Positions 24,486-38,538 are shown, counted from the first letter of the stretch. The stretch: 64,000 nucleotides of DNA from Allacma fusca (GCA_947179485.1 OX359248.1:49238386-49302385); one strand, 5' to 3'. Made by a program: numbers and translations. The notes: generated by a model from the letters alone, not told the origin.

Positions 24486-24899
24486 TAGGGAAATCTGACT
24501 ATCAGGTCTTTGCCGTAATATTTGTGTTCCCCTGAACACCTTCTGTGTATATAGCTCTGGCAATTTGACTGCATTAGGGCACACGTGTCCTCATCATTTG
24601 ATTTAAATCACTTCTGCCCTCTCCACTTCTCCCAAACGTGAGCATGAATTTATTTGAAAGGGAAATATCCAATTCAAAACTGCCTCCTTGAATTTATCCA
24701 TTTTGCATTTATACAGTCACAGCTCATTCATGTCCACATGCACTCTGTGTACACTGGAACTTTTTCTTGTGTGGGGAGATATTGGAGGACGTTCTTATTA
24801 CAATGGATTCTTATTACAATGTATATTTTATGTTTACATATTATTTCCGAGCTAATTTTTTTATACGTTTTATTTTTATTATTGCTGTGAATTCGATTT

Positions 24900-25204
24900 A
24901 AATTTTAACCTTAAATTGGTTGAAGGGTTTACAGTTCACTTTAATTTGTGCTCATAATTTTATTTAATTTTTATCCGCATTTTGATTTAGTTTTTCCACA
25001 AATTTTGATTTGATTTTGCTATAGAGATTCAATGCTTGTCTGAAATTTGTGTTAATATTTACTAAACATTTTGTTCAGTTTTGTTTGCAGCTCGATTCAA
25101 TTCTGGGTCAAAAATATAATTAGTTAAGATTTTTGCCCTTAAATTTGGTTCAGATTTGGCCAAAAATTTAACTCAGTTTTGCTCAGAAGTTTAATTTAAT
25201 TTTG
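24900..25204. repeat. Degenerate flank of the 25.2-kb satellite
   Basis: AT-rich repeats of the type AATTTTTATCCGCATTTTG and TTTTTCCACAAATTTTGAT lead into the ordered array. Confidence 0.6.
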
Positions 25205-25444
25205 CCCACAAATGTAATTTTAATTTTTCCCACAAATGTAATTTTAATTTTTCCCTCAAATGTACTTTTAATTTTGCCCACAAATGTAATTTTAATTTTT
25301 CCCTCAAATGTAATTTTAATTTTGCCCACAAATGTAATTTTAATTTTTCCCTCAAATGTAATTTTAATTTTGCCCACAAATGTAATTTTAATTTTGCCCA
25401 AAAAAGCAATTTTAATTTTGCCCAAAAATTTAATTCAATTTTCT
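25205..25444. repeat. 24-bp tandem array with alternating 48-bp higher order
   Basis: Ten 24-bp units. Units ending TTTTTCCC and units ending TTTTGCCC alternate with CACAAATG and CTCAAATG cores for most of the array, giving a 48-bp higher-order repeat. The last two units (AAAAAAGCAAT, AAAAATTTAAT) are diverged. Confidence 0.92.
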
Positions 25445-26404
25445 CCCCATAATTTTAAAAAATTAAGAGCTGTTTGATTCATTTTTTACTCGAAATTCGA
25501 TTTAAATTGTCTCTGCAATTTAATTTATTCTGCCATGCAATTTTTCCTGTACAAAAAAACTAGAATCAAGTTATTTTAAATTTGAAAGTTAAGTTACAAA
25601 AAATCAATCACAACTATACACACATTATGTAGATATTCAAAGCCAGGATGAAAAATAAAATGGCTTGAAATTTTCCGATTTGAAATATTTCCGGGATAGG
25701 AAATTTATTGTGGAAGGAAAGTTGAGGAAATTAAAATGGCTTAGTGCTATAGAATATGGAAATGTAGAAGATGTGGGACAGTTCATGGAAATGTGGGACA
25801 CATAAGTTTGGAAGTTGGAATATATAGTAAACAAAGCTCCAGGAGGATTTGGAAATTTGAAGGTTGTATGAATGCATGTTAAGTTAAGAGTGTAATATAT
25901 GGAGAGGATGGAGCTGCTCCAGCTATGTATTTGAGGTTGGAAGGTAAGAGCGTGTGGAAACGATGATAAAGTACTTGACTTGGCGAAATGGTTCTTTTCA
26001 ATGATGGAGTTAATGGAAGTGGTAGGATTTTCCCCACAGAGACATTAAACTCGTTTCAACTGTAGCTCTTTTGAAGACCCAATGGAAAGATTAAATTGAT
26101 TTATTGTCCTCGATCAAATACACTTGATTGCCCCGAAACTCCGACTCCCATCCCCACCATAACACTTTCCATACACTTGTTTTCAATGAGTACGTCTCCT
26201 CCTCATTCAACTCATGACTAACTTACCCATTACGAATTACAATTACCTCCGAGCACTTTCTCTTCATATGGACACAGGCCCACACTCATACATACACAAA
26301 TTCTCCGTACAGCATGTCACAAAACCTTCCTTGTCCGCATCCCTCACCCACACAAGGGAAAAATATTTGGGAAATTTCCAATGCCCCCAATTTTAAGAGA
26401 ATTC

Positions 26405-26466
26405 TTTCCCGAATTTCCTAAAAATGGTTTCCTGGACCCAGCTCAATATTCCCGGTCACAGCCTGA
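26405..26466 (-). repeat. Dispersed CTGTGACC repeat, copy 5
   Basis: The minus strand reads GCTGTGACCGGGAATATTGA, then GCTGGGTCCAGGAAACC. Confidence 0.6.
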
Positions 26467-28040
26467 CACAGACAAAAAGCAAAAAAATTTTTACAGTCAA
26501 CGATTTACATTTTAAGGGCTAAAAAAATCGAACATTGCTGTACAGTTTGAAGCCCTGTTAATGGAAATACTTGCCTGTTTAAAAAATTGTGAACAAACTG
26601 GAAGAGATTTTTTTTTGATAATGAGGAAGAATTTTTTTTTTGCATCAGTGGGTCATGATTCAAGGGCCAGGGTGAGGGGAAGTTTTAGGGACACTACCGA
26701 ATCCTCCTACCCGCATATAATAATACACAAAATCCCAGGGAAGTAACTACAAAATCCCTACTTTGAAAGCCATACCTTTTGAGTATACTGGAAAGTTTTT
26801 TGGGCATCAACGATTATTTTGTATATCGATATATCTCTGCCTCGGCATAAAAACAGAGACAGAGACGATCAGGAATGGGAGTCAGCGGAATCCGAAGTGC
26901 ATGTCTCCCTTTCATTGGTTATATTTCCAGGTTGAGCTCACACTGGGGAAGGGTAGAGAGTCAGTGTGGAAAAATAGGAGAAAAATATTGTGGAGCAATT
27001 GGGACAGCCACGGAGGATCTCGCCTGGGTAAGATGTAAGAGGAAATTGCCATTTCACCTCATGCATGCATAATTTATTGGAATGTATAGCATCCACAGCA
27101 TCTCCTATCAACTCTTTGTATTCCAGTGCGAACAATATTTTACAGGATCCCTCGAATGCTTTCCACTCCAGAATTTCTCAGTCAAAACTCATACATTTTT
27201 AGCTTACAATTTATCAGTAGTTTTTCACACTGGGATAATACAAGAGTGTGGGTCACTGTCCTACCTTATTTTCTGCATTTGGTTCTAAAATACACTTGGA
27301 TTTGTTTTCAAAAATTGAATGCATTTGCAAATCCTGGAAGACAGCGACCTTCATTTACAATTTGAACCCTGACGGTGGACGTGTTGACCTACACAGATCA
27401 TGGAAAATAATTTTTGAGCAGCTTCAAGAAAATGTTGGATATGTTAACTATCCATAGATAATTATCCTTTAACTTTTATGCTATACTATGAATACATTCC
27501 CTAGGTCACTGTGTCTGACTATATTGACCTGACCTCCCTATGATACGCTGTTGGTGACTGAGGAACCCAAAGCATTAAGCCCTTGTGACATTTGGGACCA
27601 ATTTGAGTGTTATTAAAATATAGTGGAGGGCTGAGGTGTGGGGGGGGGGGTGACAAGGGATTAGCGGTACCCAGCACGTATGTACATACAGTGGCTTAGT
27701 ATTGCACACAGCCACTTTCTCCCTCTCTGTGTTCCTCTCACTTGAAGCATTTAAGTATGTGTATATTCCCACAAGTGCGAGCATTTTTACTGGCGTCCCC
27801 AAAGTCTCCCAACCTGCCACACAAACTATCCTTAATTTCCCTCCTTTTCTCTCCTCCTCCTCCTCCTCCTCAAGGAGGCTGGAAACACAGGGAAAAATTC
27901 CATTCCTCTAATGGGCTGCTTACTCATGGCACAAGGAGTCTCAACCGACCTCATTTAGGTGACGATTTACAAGGCAATAAAGAATTGAATCTCTTTTCGT
28001 AGTTTCCCGCACTTTCTCTCTTCATTTCTTTTCCCTCTCG

Positions 28041-28041
<1 letters not shown>

Positions 28042-28071
<30 letters not shown>

Positions 28072-28091
28072 CAGCTCTTTCTCTCTCTCTC
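28042..28091. repeat. CT microsatellite
   Basis: Two CT runs separated by TTTCTCCAGCTCTTT. Confidence 0.95.
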
Positions 28092-28220
28092 AGCTTTTTA
28101 TTACACCCTCCATCGCACTTAAGCAATACCTCAACTAAAGTTACAAAAACACACTCATTTGAATAACTAATGTCCTTTGAGGGAAAGTAAGAGAAAGTTA
28201 CTTTTATATATCTATAGAGT

Positions 28221-28635
28221 CAGTGCACTCTATCCGTAGATATCAGAGCACCCATAAAATTCCCAAAGTTTGGCTACAACAACCCCAAATGCTTTCCAAA
28301 TAAAAAAATCCACTTTGTGGTAGTTATTGGGAATGCTCTTGCAAGACAGTCCGTTTGCAAAATGTGCGTCCGAAGTGCATTTTAAATGCAGAAAATATTA
28401 ATATTCATGTAATTACATCGAAATATCTGAACATGCGTGCATTTTGTATGATAAGCTCGCTCCTACAAACATGGATTTTTACATTGTAAGCTTCCTGTAA
28501 TTCCACAGTCCATATTCGATGTAAGACCGGCCCAAGAACTAGAAATTACTTGGAATAAATGACACTCTGCCCAAATATGAATGCTTTTGTGGGGATTGCT
28601 CCTAGAGAGGCGTTTCTTATTTAGTGAGTGGACTG
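28221..28635. mobile_element. MITE copy or two nested copies
   Basis: The left end is CAGTGCACTCTATCCGTAG, then ATCAGAGCACCC. The right end, read inward from TA at 28636-28637, is CAGTCCACTCACTAAATAAG. The 415-bp span is too long for one copy; the internal GCTCTTGCAAGACAGTCCG near 28335 could be another end, so a nested or composite insertion is likely. Confidence 0.45.
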
Positions 28636-31600
28636 TACTCTTTTAGTGGGGACTCATTGAGAAGGATGCGTTTGGAAGATTCTAGTATAGCTGGGATTAC
28701 AGAAATAAATAGATATTTGAGGGTTAAGACGTTCTTAGGGGATTGAAATGGTTGGAAATCAATGGAGGGGAAGGGGAAGTGGTAATAAAATGTTAAACTT
28801 CCCCCCTTTCAGCGGTTGGATGAGGCTCTAATGGAGACACAGGAGTGTAATAAGCCCGGTTTCCCTTAAGCAGTCTCATTGCCAGTAAGCCCAGGCGTAG
28901 ATTACGCACAAATGGATTGTACTCCCGTTTCCTCCATTAAATGAAGATAGACCTTCCCTATTTAAAGTAAAGGCCGCTGGATTGAGTTACTGTTTAAAGA
29001 TTATGCTCCCCATAATTTAAATACGGGAAGGAATATGCCCTTCCTGGATTCATGGATTTGAGCGTCTTTTCATATAAGTAATTAATTACACACTAGCCAC
29101 TAATGATATTTCAAATATTTGAAGGCTTTTTGGGGAAAAGGACAAATCATTCCCAGAATTAGAACAATTTCCCTGGAGAAAGCCCAGTTATCACGTCCGC
29201 TATTATCAAATTCTTTCAGAAGATCTCTCATAAATCCTTCATAAAATGAACTTGGAGTGGCCAAGATTTTTTTAAATTAATCCGGATGTCATGTTTTAAA
29301 TTTTTCCAATGATCTGGTAACAAAAATGCCGAGTGTCAATTCCAATAATCATTTTATTTTGTTTCTATTATTTTATCACGTAATCAGTTTAATATTAAAT
29401 TAGTAAATTGTCTTAGAATTTTGTAAGAATTTTCAAGGGGAATTAGATTCCTTGTAGTGAGGACAAGGTACTTGCTGAGGCTGGACGGGGTCCTATCTTG
29501 AGAGTCTTTATATACTATTGAATGGGCCTCCTTTTGAAATGATTGTAAACTCCCGCCATTTGGAAGGTTTTTCCGAGCCTTCTGCGTGAGTTGTCTCCCC
29601 GAGACTACTAACTAATATTTACTTTGCAGCCACTCGTGATTGTACCCATAAGATGAGAGATATGCATATATAGTCTCAAGTGTAATTACATAAGATTCGT
29701 ACACATAAATATCTGTAGGGCATATATGTAGATACATAGGGCATTGAATACAAGGCTTGCCTTGAGAGAGCCGCCCTTTGTAAACCCCAGGCATCACTAC
29801 ATCATAAATTCAGTACAATACCGCTGACAGATAGTGTGACAAGTCAAGATCCACATTCTATACACTTGAGACTCAGTCTGTCTATATGTGTATGAAGGAA
29901 CTGGGACTCTATAGATGTAGATATATGGAAATGTGTATGACGTACAAAAGGAAGGGAATGGGAAGGGATTTCCCCTCAATGGTTTCCTCTCTCTCTCTCT
30001 TCAAGATTTTTGGGCGGACTCCAATGGACCGTAACCAATTTCCTGGGCCTTGCTTTTCCTCCGTCACAGACAGTTTTGGAGGAGTAAAGAGTTTAACAAG
30101 CACATTTTACCCTTGTCATGTGTCATGTCTTGAGTGAGGGAAACCAAGGAGGATTAAGTTCCCAAATTGTCGGTATGGCCCAGTTTTAAGACCCAGACCC
30201 TCCGTTAACCATCTGGATCTCAGTCTCAATCCTCTCTTCCCTTTCTCTCTCTCCCTCTCTCTCTCTCCCTCACCTCTCTCAGTCACTCTTCACAAAAGCC
30301 CTTTGAAGCTTTCAGCCTCAAATTGACCCAAAACACTTCCTTTCTCAAAAGAATAAAAAAAGGGAATACCTCCGTTCAAAATCCTCCTAATTCAATAAAA
30401 ACCAAGGATTTTGTTTACAAAACTGAGACTCGATTTCTTTGGGAGGGTGGAAAAGAGAATGAGCTGGAAGTATTTTGTCGTTTTTAACCAAACAAAATTG
30501 GTAAGAAATTACACCTCCCGGAAATCTTAGGGTTTTAAGCCGGATCATGACTCCTTTGGGGTTTTTATTATTTTTTTAATCAACGGAAGAGAATCTTGGA
30601 GCGGAGTGGCTTTCATGGTTATTTTTTTTTGTACGGATAAAAATAAGACTATGGTTTGTAGTTCTCTGTATTTTTCACATTTTGGGGGATACAGCGTTTT
30701 AGAAAATAATTGTCTGGTGATGACATTGTAATTAATTACATATGACGCAAAATAATTATTTCAAGTTTCCCCAATATTTAACAAATTGTGTGATTTATAA
30801 CTAAATTTTTAATTCTTAAAATTACTATTTGAGGGAAATTTAAGGTTTAAAAATTCTCTTAAATTTCCCAGCAATTTTTCATGTAAAGGCTGTGACTCCA
30901 GTGTGCTGTCAAGGACTTTATCTTTGAGAAGTCAAACTGAGGGAAACTGTTTTCGGATAAAAATCCTTACTCACGCATCCTGGACATTTACGCGTAAGAA
31001 AGTAGCAATTGTTATTGTATCAAATACGAAGGTATATTTATTACTCCCTAAACCTGAGATTTTATTTCCTCAATGAAAAGATCCGTCCTGTGACATAATA
31101 CCAGAGTTTTTCAAAGACCACTTCAGATTAAGGGTCATTAAGGACCCCTGTAACATCCCTCAAATTTGTTACCAGCCCTGACCCTTCCCACAGTCCCTTA
31201 CTGAGTCAACACATTATACGAATGTCTTTTGTATATCAACAGCTCCGCAGCTGGACAAAAAAAAACAATGTACATTGTTTACAAGGGCTCGGGCTCCAAA
31301 GATCCCTCATCCTGTGTAGACATCAGTCATGCACAGATAATTCAAACGGTTACATAACCACGAGACCCTCTGACCAAAGGAGCTCCTGTATTTTTCCCCC
31401 CATAAAATACAAGTGTACATGGCACTTCAGAATCCAATAATAAAGGGCCTTATGCACGTAATATTTTGTGGCCTCCTTTTTAAAAATAGAAAAGGTGTCA
31501 TATGTTTAGCATATCTACTCAAAATCCCATATTTAGTTTCAAGGGAACATATGGAACAGTCCTTTGGATTTCTAAATTCCCCTACAACCAGCCGTTTAGT

Positions 31601-32602
31601 TGACCCTCGGAAATACTCCCTTTCAAAAATTGACTACACAATTGGAAATCTATAACATTCACTATACGGGGATTGTTCAGGAGGTAAAGATACCCTTCAA
31701 AATCCATTTACATTATATTTAACTCCTCCGAAACTGGAACCCATGTTGTAAACGCTTCGAAGACCAACCCACCCTTTAATATCTACTTACGCACGCCAGC
31801 CCCCCTTTTGTGACAACTCAAAATGAAGAGAGGAAAATCAATTGACCACTGTATATAATTACTATAAAATAAAATTTAAAGCTCATACTGAGTAAGAAAG
31901 GAAAGGGGACAAGAAAGGTCAGACCTGAGACGAGGGACTTACAATCAAAACAAACTATTCAATTTGAACAGTAATTACTTCACACTCTCCAATTTAATCC
32001 TTTTGTTAGGAATTGTACAAGGACAGGTCTTTAAAGCAGCCCCCTAAAGAAAAAAATAAGAAAAATTGTACGCGGATATAAAGTTAAGGATAATACTATA
32101 AATTTGCTCCTTGACCTATAAGTACAAATAATAACACTGTTGCAATAATAATTCATATAATAAAAATAATTTTTTTTTATTTTATTTTCCTTAGCAGGAA
32201 TTTAAATGCAAGATTTTAGTAAAGAATGTCTCAAAGGAGGGAAAAAAGGTGCTTGCGTGAGGAAAAGAGCATTTGAAAAATTAAAAGAGGGGGAAAAGGG
32301 GAGAGACTCCCATTGAACTAGTATTTATATGAGTGCTGCTGTGGAAGAGGGAAAAAAAGGGGGAAAGGGTGGTAAAACACGACAAATCATAGAAATGTGT
32401 CTTTTGGGAATCATCGACATATCTCTTCTAAAATGCATGGAATAAAATCCAATCGTGCAGTCCCGAAGCCCCCATTTCTCGCCGCATGCTATTCTCTTCC
32501 TGTTAGTCCCACTATCTGTAGATATAGATATACAAACATATATTTCATAGTATAAATTTATTTTTTTGTCCAAGCATCTGTACATTTAGGAAACTTGTTG
32601 TT

Positions 32603-32634
32603 GGGGGGAAAAAGGGGGAAAAGGGGGAAAAGGG
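32603..32634. repeat. Short G5A4 tandem repeat
   Basis: Three to four GGGGGAAAA-type units in a wider purine-only stretch that runs to about 32660. Confidence 0.8.
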
Positions 32635-34870
32635 AGAGTGAGAGAGGAAGAAGCGATGGGGAAATAAATAATGTCTTGAAGAACCAAGTTCCTGTACAAA
32701 ATTCACTCCTTGCTTTAAATATATATAAAAAAAATAGGAATCCCAGTACTACAGTAGTAGTAGTAGCTTAGGGTCGGGCCTGAGATCTACGCAAAGCCCA
32801 ATTATACAATAGGATTTTTACGAGGGATATAAAGGGGGGAAAAAGGAGTGAAAGGGGGGAAAATTCAGCATATTTGTAGGGACTACTACAGTATATTCGT
32901 GGAGAGAGAGAGAGAAAAATCGGGAAGTAAGTTCACATAAGGGGAAGTGAGCATTTCAGTGAAAGGATAATGGTTTGAGGAGAGCGGGAGCGAGAGATAG
33001 AGGAGAAAGGTGAACTTGTGTAATAATGCTCGGCTTGACAGTCACCCTTGATGCTCTCAGAGTGTGAGAGGGGGGTTCAAACTAGGAATATAGATCATAT
33101 ATGCTGGAAGGAATACTATAAGAGCAATGAATGGAATATAGATTTCCCCCCTCAAATTCCCCTATATATATGTATATATATTGTATCACGAGGGATTATT
33201 ATGACGGTGACAACACTTCACTTCATTTCCATTCTTAGAGTTGGAGAGCATCTTGAAAGGGATTTTCAATGCTGGGCTTCATTCCTCTCCTATGTGCTTT
33301 TATATGGAGTTAAATCTTTCTAAATATACACTACATAAATATATTTTGTTTCCAGGTATCTGGCTTCAATACCCATTGGCTCGTGTGTACAATTTTGGGT
33401 TAAATGAGGGAATTGGGGCACTCTGAGACAAGTGAGAGAAAATGGTCTTTTTCCTAAATAATAAATAATAAATGACCTGCTCAGTGATGTTTTTGGAAAC
33501 GAATATAAATTTTTAAAAATTCTTTTTTTCTAAAATTGAATTTTACCCATTTTTATGGACTCACATGTACAACACAGCCCGTCTTGCAACATGTAACATT
33601 TTAAAAAATAAATAAATACATTCAATATTTGGGTTTGGGGAGGTTGCTCTAAAATTTGTTGTTTAACTGTAAAATTTCATTTGTAATGGCTCTAGTAATA
33701 TTTTGTCATTTAAAGTCAAATTTTGATTTGAGGAGTGCCTTAAAAAAAAAATCAGGGATCCTAATGGGATCCTTCCAACCCACCCATGAGGCTGAGCTTG
33801 GAGGGGTCCGTTTGGGATTTATGATTATTTTTATGTATTTTTCCAAGAGCAGTAGCCCATGAAAAGGGTAGCTCTTTATTGTCATTATTCACCCTTTTCC
33901 CTTGATTTAGTCTCGGAGCCTCTGGCTATTATATACAGTCCATTGACATTATGTAACCCCTCTGTATTTTCTTTCTCGTTTGTATATAATTATGTATGTA
34001 TCTATGTATATAAGTATAGACACTTCCACAATCCCACTCCTTCCGTCACAGCCTCCTCTCCCCGGATTTCAATTGAGTGTATGGGTTGGTGTGTAACTTC
34101 AAATAAATACTAACTTGATATAAATTTTTTCCTCCGTGGTGAACACCCCCCCCCCTTCAACCAACTTTCCTACATATGTCCCTTCGAGCTATATAATACG
34201 GGACACACAAATAGTATCTGTATACACAATTATATACTCAGGATAAATAAAAGGACCTTTGCTCATTGTTGGGACTCTCCTCTTGTGATTCTGGACTTGT
34301 GATTCGATCCGTGAAGGGAAAGGGGGGGGGGAAAGATATCAAGGAATGAATCTCCCCTGAATTATTCGACCATCAGTCCCATAAATACATATTGAATGAG
34401 AGGATCCACAGACACACTCCCTCCACCTCTATTACATAACATATGGGAGAGGATCCATCTCCCAGCTTTGGACTTCTCCCCACATTACACAAACCCACTT
34501 GAATTTTTCGGGGAGAAAAAACTCATTAATTCCTGGGCACGCACCATTTCTATTATCATACATTTTATTATAGATTTTATGTCACGGTCGGCTCAAGAGC
34601 CCGAGTCTTCCAGTCCTTCTGTAGTATGTATTGTATCCTCGCCTATAATCCCCATTCATACTGGGTATATACGGGGTGTCACCAAAATCTTTCTTACCCT
34701 TGAAACCCCAGCAGAAATAATTGGGAATGTTTAAATTTCTAAATTTAAGGATCAAAAATATTCAAAACCACATTATGTATATAATAAATGTAAAAAGAGA
34801 CAAATCTCTACCTCCATTTGAAGTAAATATCCGTCAAGGTTTAATTACCTAAAATGTTTTTGTAGTTTCA

Positions 34871-34920
34871 ATCCCTGTGACCAGAAAAACTGACCTGGGT
34901 CAAGGAAATAAATTGTCAAA
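34871..34920 (+). repeat. Dispersed CTGTGACC repeat, copy 6
   Basis: ATCCCTGTGACCAGAAAAAC followed by TGACCTGGGTCAAGGAAAT. Confidence 0.6.
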
Positions 34921-36229
34921 ATTAGAAACAAAATTATTTACCAAAAAATGGTGGATAGGAAAATTTAAACTCTATATTAATGTGGCTTATAAAAAGGGTG
35001 GAATGACATGAGTCGCTCTGTATACAATTATCTATGTGTAAAGACTACGAACACATTTTGAGTGTGTGTGTGTGGGCTTGAGAATAAAAAAAATGAATAG
35101 TTGAAGTTTGTGAGGGGAAATGAGTAAACGAGGGTTAATTTCCAGCACTTGACAATCATGATAGAAGACCCAGGGAGTGAGAAAGTCAGTGGTTAATAAA
35201 AGAGCCCCCAACTCCATGGTCACAGGGTATTCAATGTGAAAGAAAAATTATTATAATAAAAGAGAAACGTCCTTCATGAATCCATTCATGATTCCGGGAC
35301 CCTTTGAAATCCTAAAAATAACATTTTTACAAATACAGTATCCAGAACCCCTATTAATAAAATACTCCTTTAGATATTGTCCCTATGATTTCTTTTTTTT
35401 TTACTATTTATGATATTTTATATCTACTCTGCTATAATTTCCTAACTTTTTCGCAGTAGCTGTAGAATGTAACCCCTAAATGAGAGACTCCTCCTCAAGC
35501 TCACAATCATGGACTGAACTCTAAGGATAAAGTATCTTCCCTCCTGGAATGCCCCACACAGCTCTTTAAATGTCTCCAATATTCAAAAAGGAAGTTCATA
35601 ATTTGCTCGTGAAAGGAAAACGTTTCCCCTACCTCAATCATTTATTTCCTTACAATCACCCAGCTTTTCTTCGATTGCAATAGGAAGGGTCGGCCTGGGT
35701 TTTAATATTACATTTGTCGGGTTTTTGGGGGGATTCCTATGGAATTTAAAGGGACTTATTGGGAACATACATACATGCGTCCGTATTTATTTGTGTATGT
35801 ATGAGGAACCATAAGGTCGAAAAGACCCGTGTGTTGATACTAATAAAAATGAAAAAAAGAACCATGAAAAATTGGCAAGCGGGCTTTTTTTTCGCTGCGA
35901 GAGGGAAAAAAACGGGAGAAATAATAAATAAAAAACGAAAGTCATTTTGAGTAAGAGCAAACTCCCGGCACGTTCTGATTGAGACGACCCAAACGAGTTT
36001 GGAATTTTAAAATAGTCACATAATATACTATGTACTGTACTTCCTTGAATTCTCTCTCTCTCTCTCCTTCCCACTTTCTCCTATATTCCCTATACAATGT
36101 ACATATGTGGAGACATAAATATACAATGTGAGTCATGCAGAATACAAAACATAACACTGGGTCTCTATACTTACATAAGCACAGACTCCTACAAATTTAT
36201 ATATGTATGTACCTATATACATAATCATA

Positions 36230-36475
36230 CGGTGCACTTTTACTCTAACAGCATCCCGAGTAGGAATAGCCAAAGTAGATACGAAGATCTTTTGAAGAGA
36301 AAAAATCATTTGGCTTAAAAGGTCATGGAACCTTCAAGTTTTATTGTGAGTGTCAAAAGATGGACAGAGACTTGAATAGTGTTAATTTTTTATGTACATA
36401 ATTAAATGTAATAATTGTTGTAAAGTTCAATTTTAATTTCCAGGAGAGGGATGCCGTTATATGGAGGACACTCTG
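36230..36475. mobile_element. MITE copy with TA duplication, long form
   Basis: A 246-bp element between TA at 36228-36229 and 36476-36477. The left end is CGGTGCACTTTTACTCTAAC, then AGCATCCC. The right end, read inward, is CAGAGTGTCCTCCATATAAC, then GGCATCCC. Both ends share the ATAACxGCATCCC block, which strengthens the pairing. Confidence 0.65.
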
Positions 36476-36960
36476 TAGTTTTTATAACTTTATAGTTTCA
36501 TAGCTAACGGGCATTTGGATTTGATAGTTTGTACTTGCGGGAGAAAGCCTTGCAATTGCCCCGGCTCCAGCCTCCGTGAAATGCAAAAATAAAAGTAAGT
36601 AAAAGGGAAAGGGGAAACTAAGCATTATTTCCCCCGCTTTTTTCCCTCTCTTTTTTCTCCGGCCTTTTTCCTCTGTGTATCCAGAAAAGGCTCAATTTAT
36701 TTTCCACGCGGCATTTTTTCCACTTCCCACCCGCTCTTTCCTTTTTTCTCTCTCCTTTCTCTCTTTTTCCTTACATATAAATATAGCCCTCTCACATCTA
36801 TAGGTACAGTGTTAGGAGATTTTATATATAGAATTTCTACATGTAAAGTTTCCGAGAGAAAAAAATAGCCAAGTTTGAAAGATACTCACAAGATTCCATT
36901 TCCTGCCCTAGTGTGGGTAGTATTTGGGGGAAGGCCATGGTGAAATTATGGATGGGAGTG

Positions 36961-36976
36961 TATTTGTATGTATGTA

Positions 36977-37008
<32 letters not shown>

Positions 37009-37012
37009 TGTA
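36961..37012. repeat. TATG then GT compound microsatellite
   Basis: TATGTATG leads into (GT)n of about 22 bp, then TATGTGTGTGTG. Confidence 0.97.
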
Positions 37013-37444
37013 GAGCATGGGGAAGTTGTGTAAAATTCAAGAGATTGCCGAGTCGCAAAATGGGGAGAGCTACAGAGCTCATACATTTTTGACAAGAGAG
37101 GGCCACCGGGAAATATCCAAATCCAAAAGTCGACAAGAGAAATGAACCAGCTTCCCTTCCACTTTTTCCACCTAAACTCCTCTCCCTTGTATTTACATAC
37201 AGTCCTCTATATCCATTACTCAGATATGAGTTAACACCAAATCCTTGTCTCCTCCCTCCTCTCCTCCGGACACTCATACCCTTAAAATAGACGGCAAAAA
37301 ATTCCTCCAGTTTTGGTGTCAGAGATCAGAAACAGAAGAGAAAGTCGAGAATTTTATTGGTTTAAATAAATTCTTTCCCGCAAGACATTTGTTTTCAAAA
37401 ATATGCAAACGCTGTGTACGTTACAGAATATAATTATTGTTAGG

Positions 37445-37500
37445 AATTTTTTGAAGTTTGTGACAATGACCTGGGTTAATGTTTCAGGTCACAGGGGTCA
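37445..37500 (-). repeat. Dispersed CTGTGACC repeat, copy 7
   Basis: The minus strand reads TGACCCCTGTGACCTGAAAC, then ATTAACCCAGGTCATTGTCA, the fullest copy. Confidence 0.6.
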
Positions 37501-38392
37501 AACATGGTTTAGCACTTGTAAGATTCTCAAATGCAATAATTATATTTTATTAAATTTTTAGAAACAATCGAAGTTATTTTGCTTAAATTGTTTGGAGCTT
37601 TTTATTGAACTTGTTTTGTTAAACTATGACAGGTAAAAGTTTCCGATGAAAGGCAAGAAGCAAATTTTGTTTTTTTAAGGATGCAATTATTTTGGTACTT
37701 CAAATGTTTTAGTAATTTGTATTATTTTTCACTATTTTGTCCCTTAAAAGAATATGGGTTATAGGGGGAGAAAATGGTTTCTGTCCCCTTTAGCTTACCT
37801 TGGTGGGAGAACTTTTTGGAACTAACAGGAAAGTAAGTATCTACACATAATGTACCTTCACATGTGGTTCTAGATATATACATATGTTCATATATGTCTG
37901 CATGCATACATATGTTTGCATGTATTTCAAGGTTCAGGGAAATAAATTCCTTGGGAAAAAAAACTACTTTCTTGGAGGTAAAAGTACTCAAATTCTCAGA
38001 GAAAACTCACTCTCGGTACAAATGCTCTGTGAGAGCTGTAACATTTCTCGTCTCCACTTTCCCATTCTATTAGCCCACTTGTTCCGGACTGATGTATCAC
38101 CTCCTCACATCCCACTTACAATAGGTTTCTCACCCTTCTACAACCTACTCCTACATACATACAACAACATGTACGACTCAGTCCTGACGGAAGTATTTTT
38201 CATTTTTCTTTCTCCAGGAACATTACCCACAACAACAACAACAACATCAATAGCACTGGTCCTTGTTACCTACAAAAAAAATATCACTCGTTTGGTCCTT
38301 CAAATCTACTCATTATATCCCTTGAAGAATTTTGGGAAAACTTTATTTTTAGAGCATCCCTAAAAGAATCAAAAATTATTTCTACAACACTA

Positions 38393-38538
38393 CACCACTC
38401 CTATACGTTATAACATTTTTCCGGTAAGCATAAAAATAGTAATCCCATTAAAATAAATGTCCCCTGTAATTTATTCTGGACCACTTTACATGCTCAAATG
38501 CCCTTGTAGAGGGAGTTGTGTATAACCCGAGTGTACTG
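38393..38538. mobile_element. Possible MITE copy
   Basis: About 146 bp. The right end, read inward from TA at 38539-38540, is CAGTACACTCGGGTTATACA. The left end CACCACTCCTATACGTTATA, preceded by TA, is a looser match. Confidence 0.45.

Noticed and set aside
25183-25477. Repetitive open frames of 72-91 codons on both strands
   Set aside because: By-product of the 24-bp array at 25205-25444.
34667-35025. Possible second MITE with TATACGGGGTGTC ends
   Set aside because: The right side (minus strand TATACAGAGCGACTC) matches only about 10 of 13 positions and no second copy was seen, so it was not called.
36837-37277. 146-codon minus-strand open frame
   Set aside because: It runs through the GT microsatellite (His-Thr repeat) and lacks any recognisable domain.
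37884-38363. 159-codon plus-strand open frame
   Set aside because: Longest frame in block D but composition is biased (Cys/Tyr from TATGTATG tract, poly-Thr from ACAACA), no family resemblance, and it has no clear splice partner.
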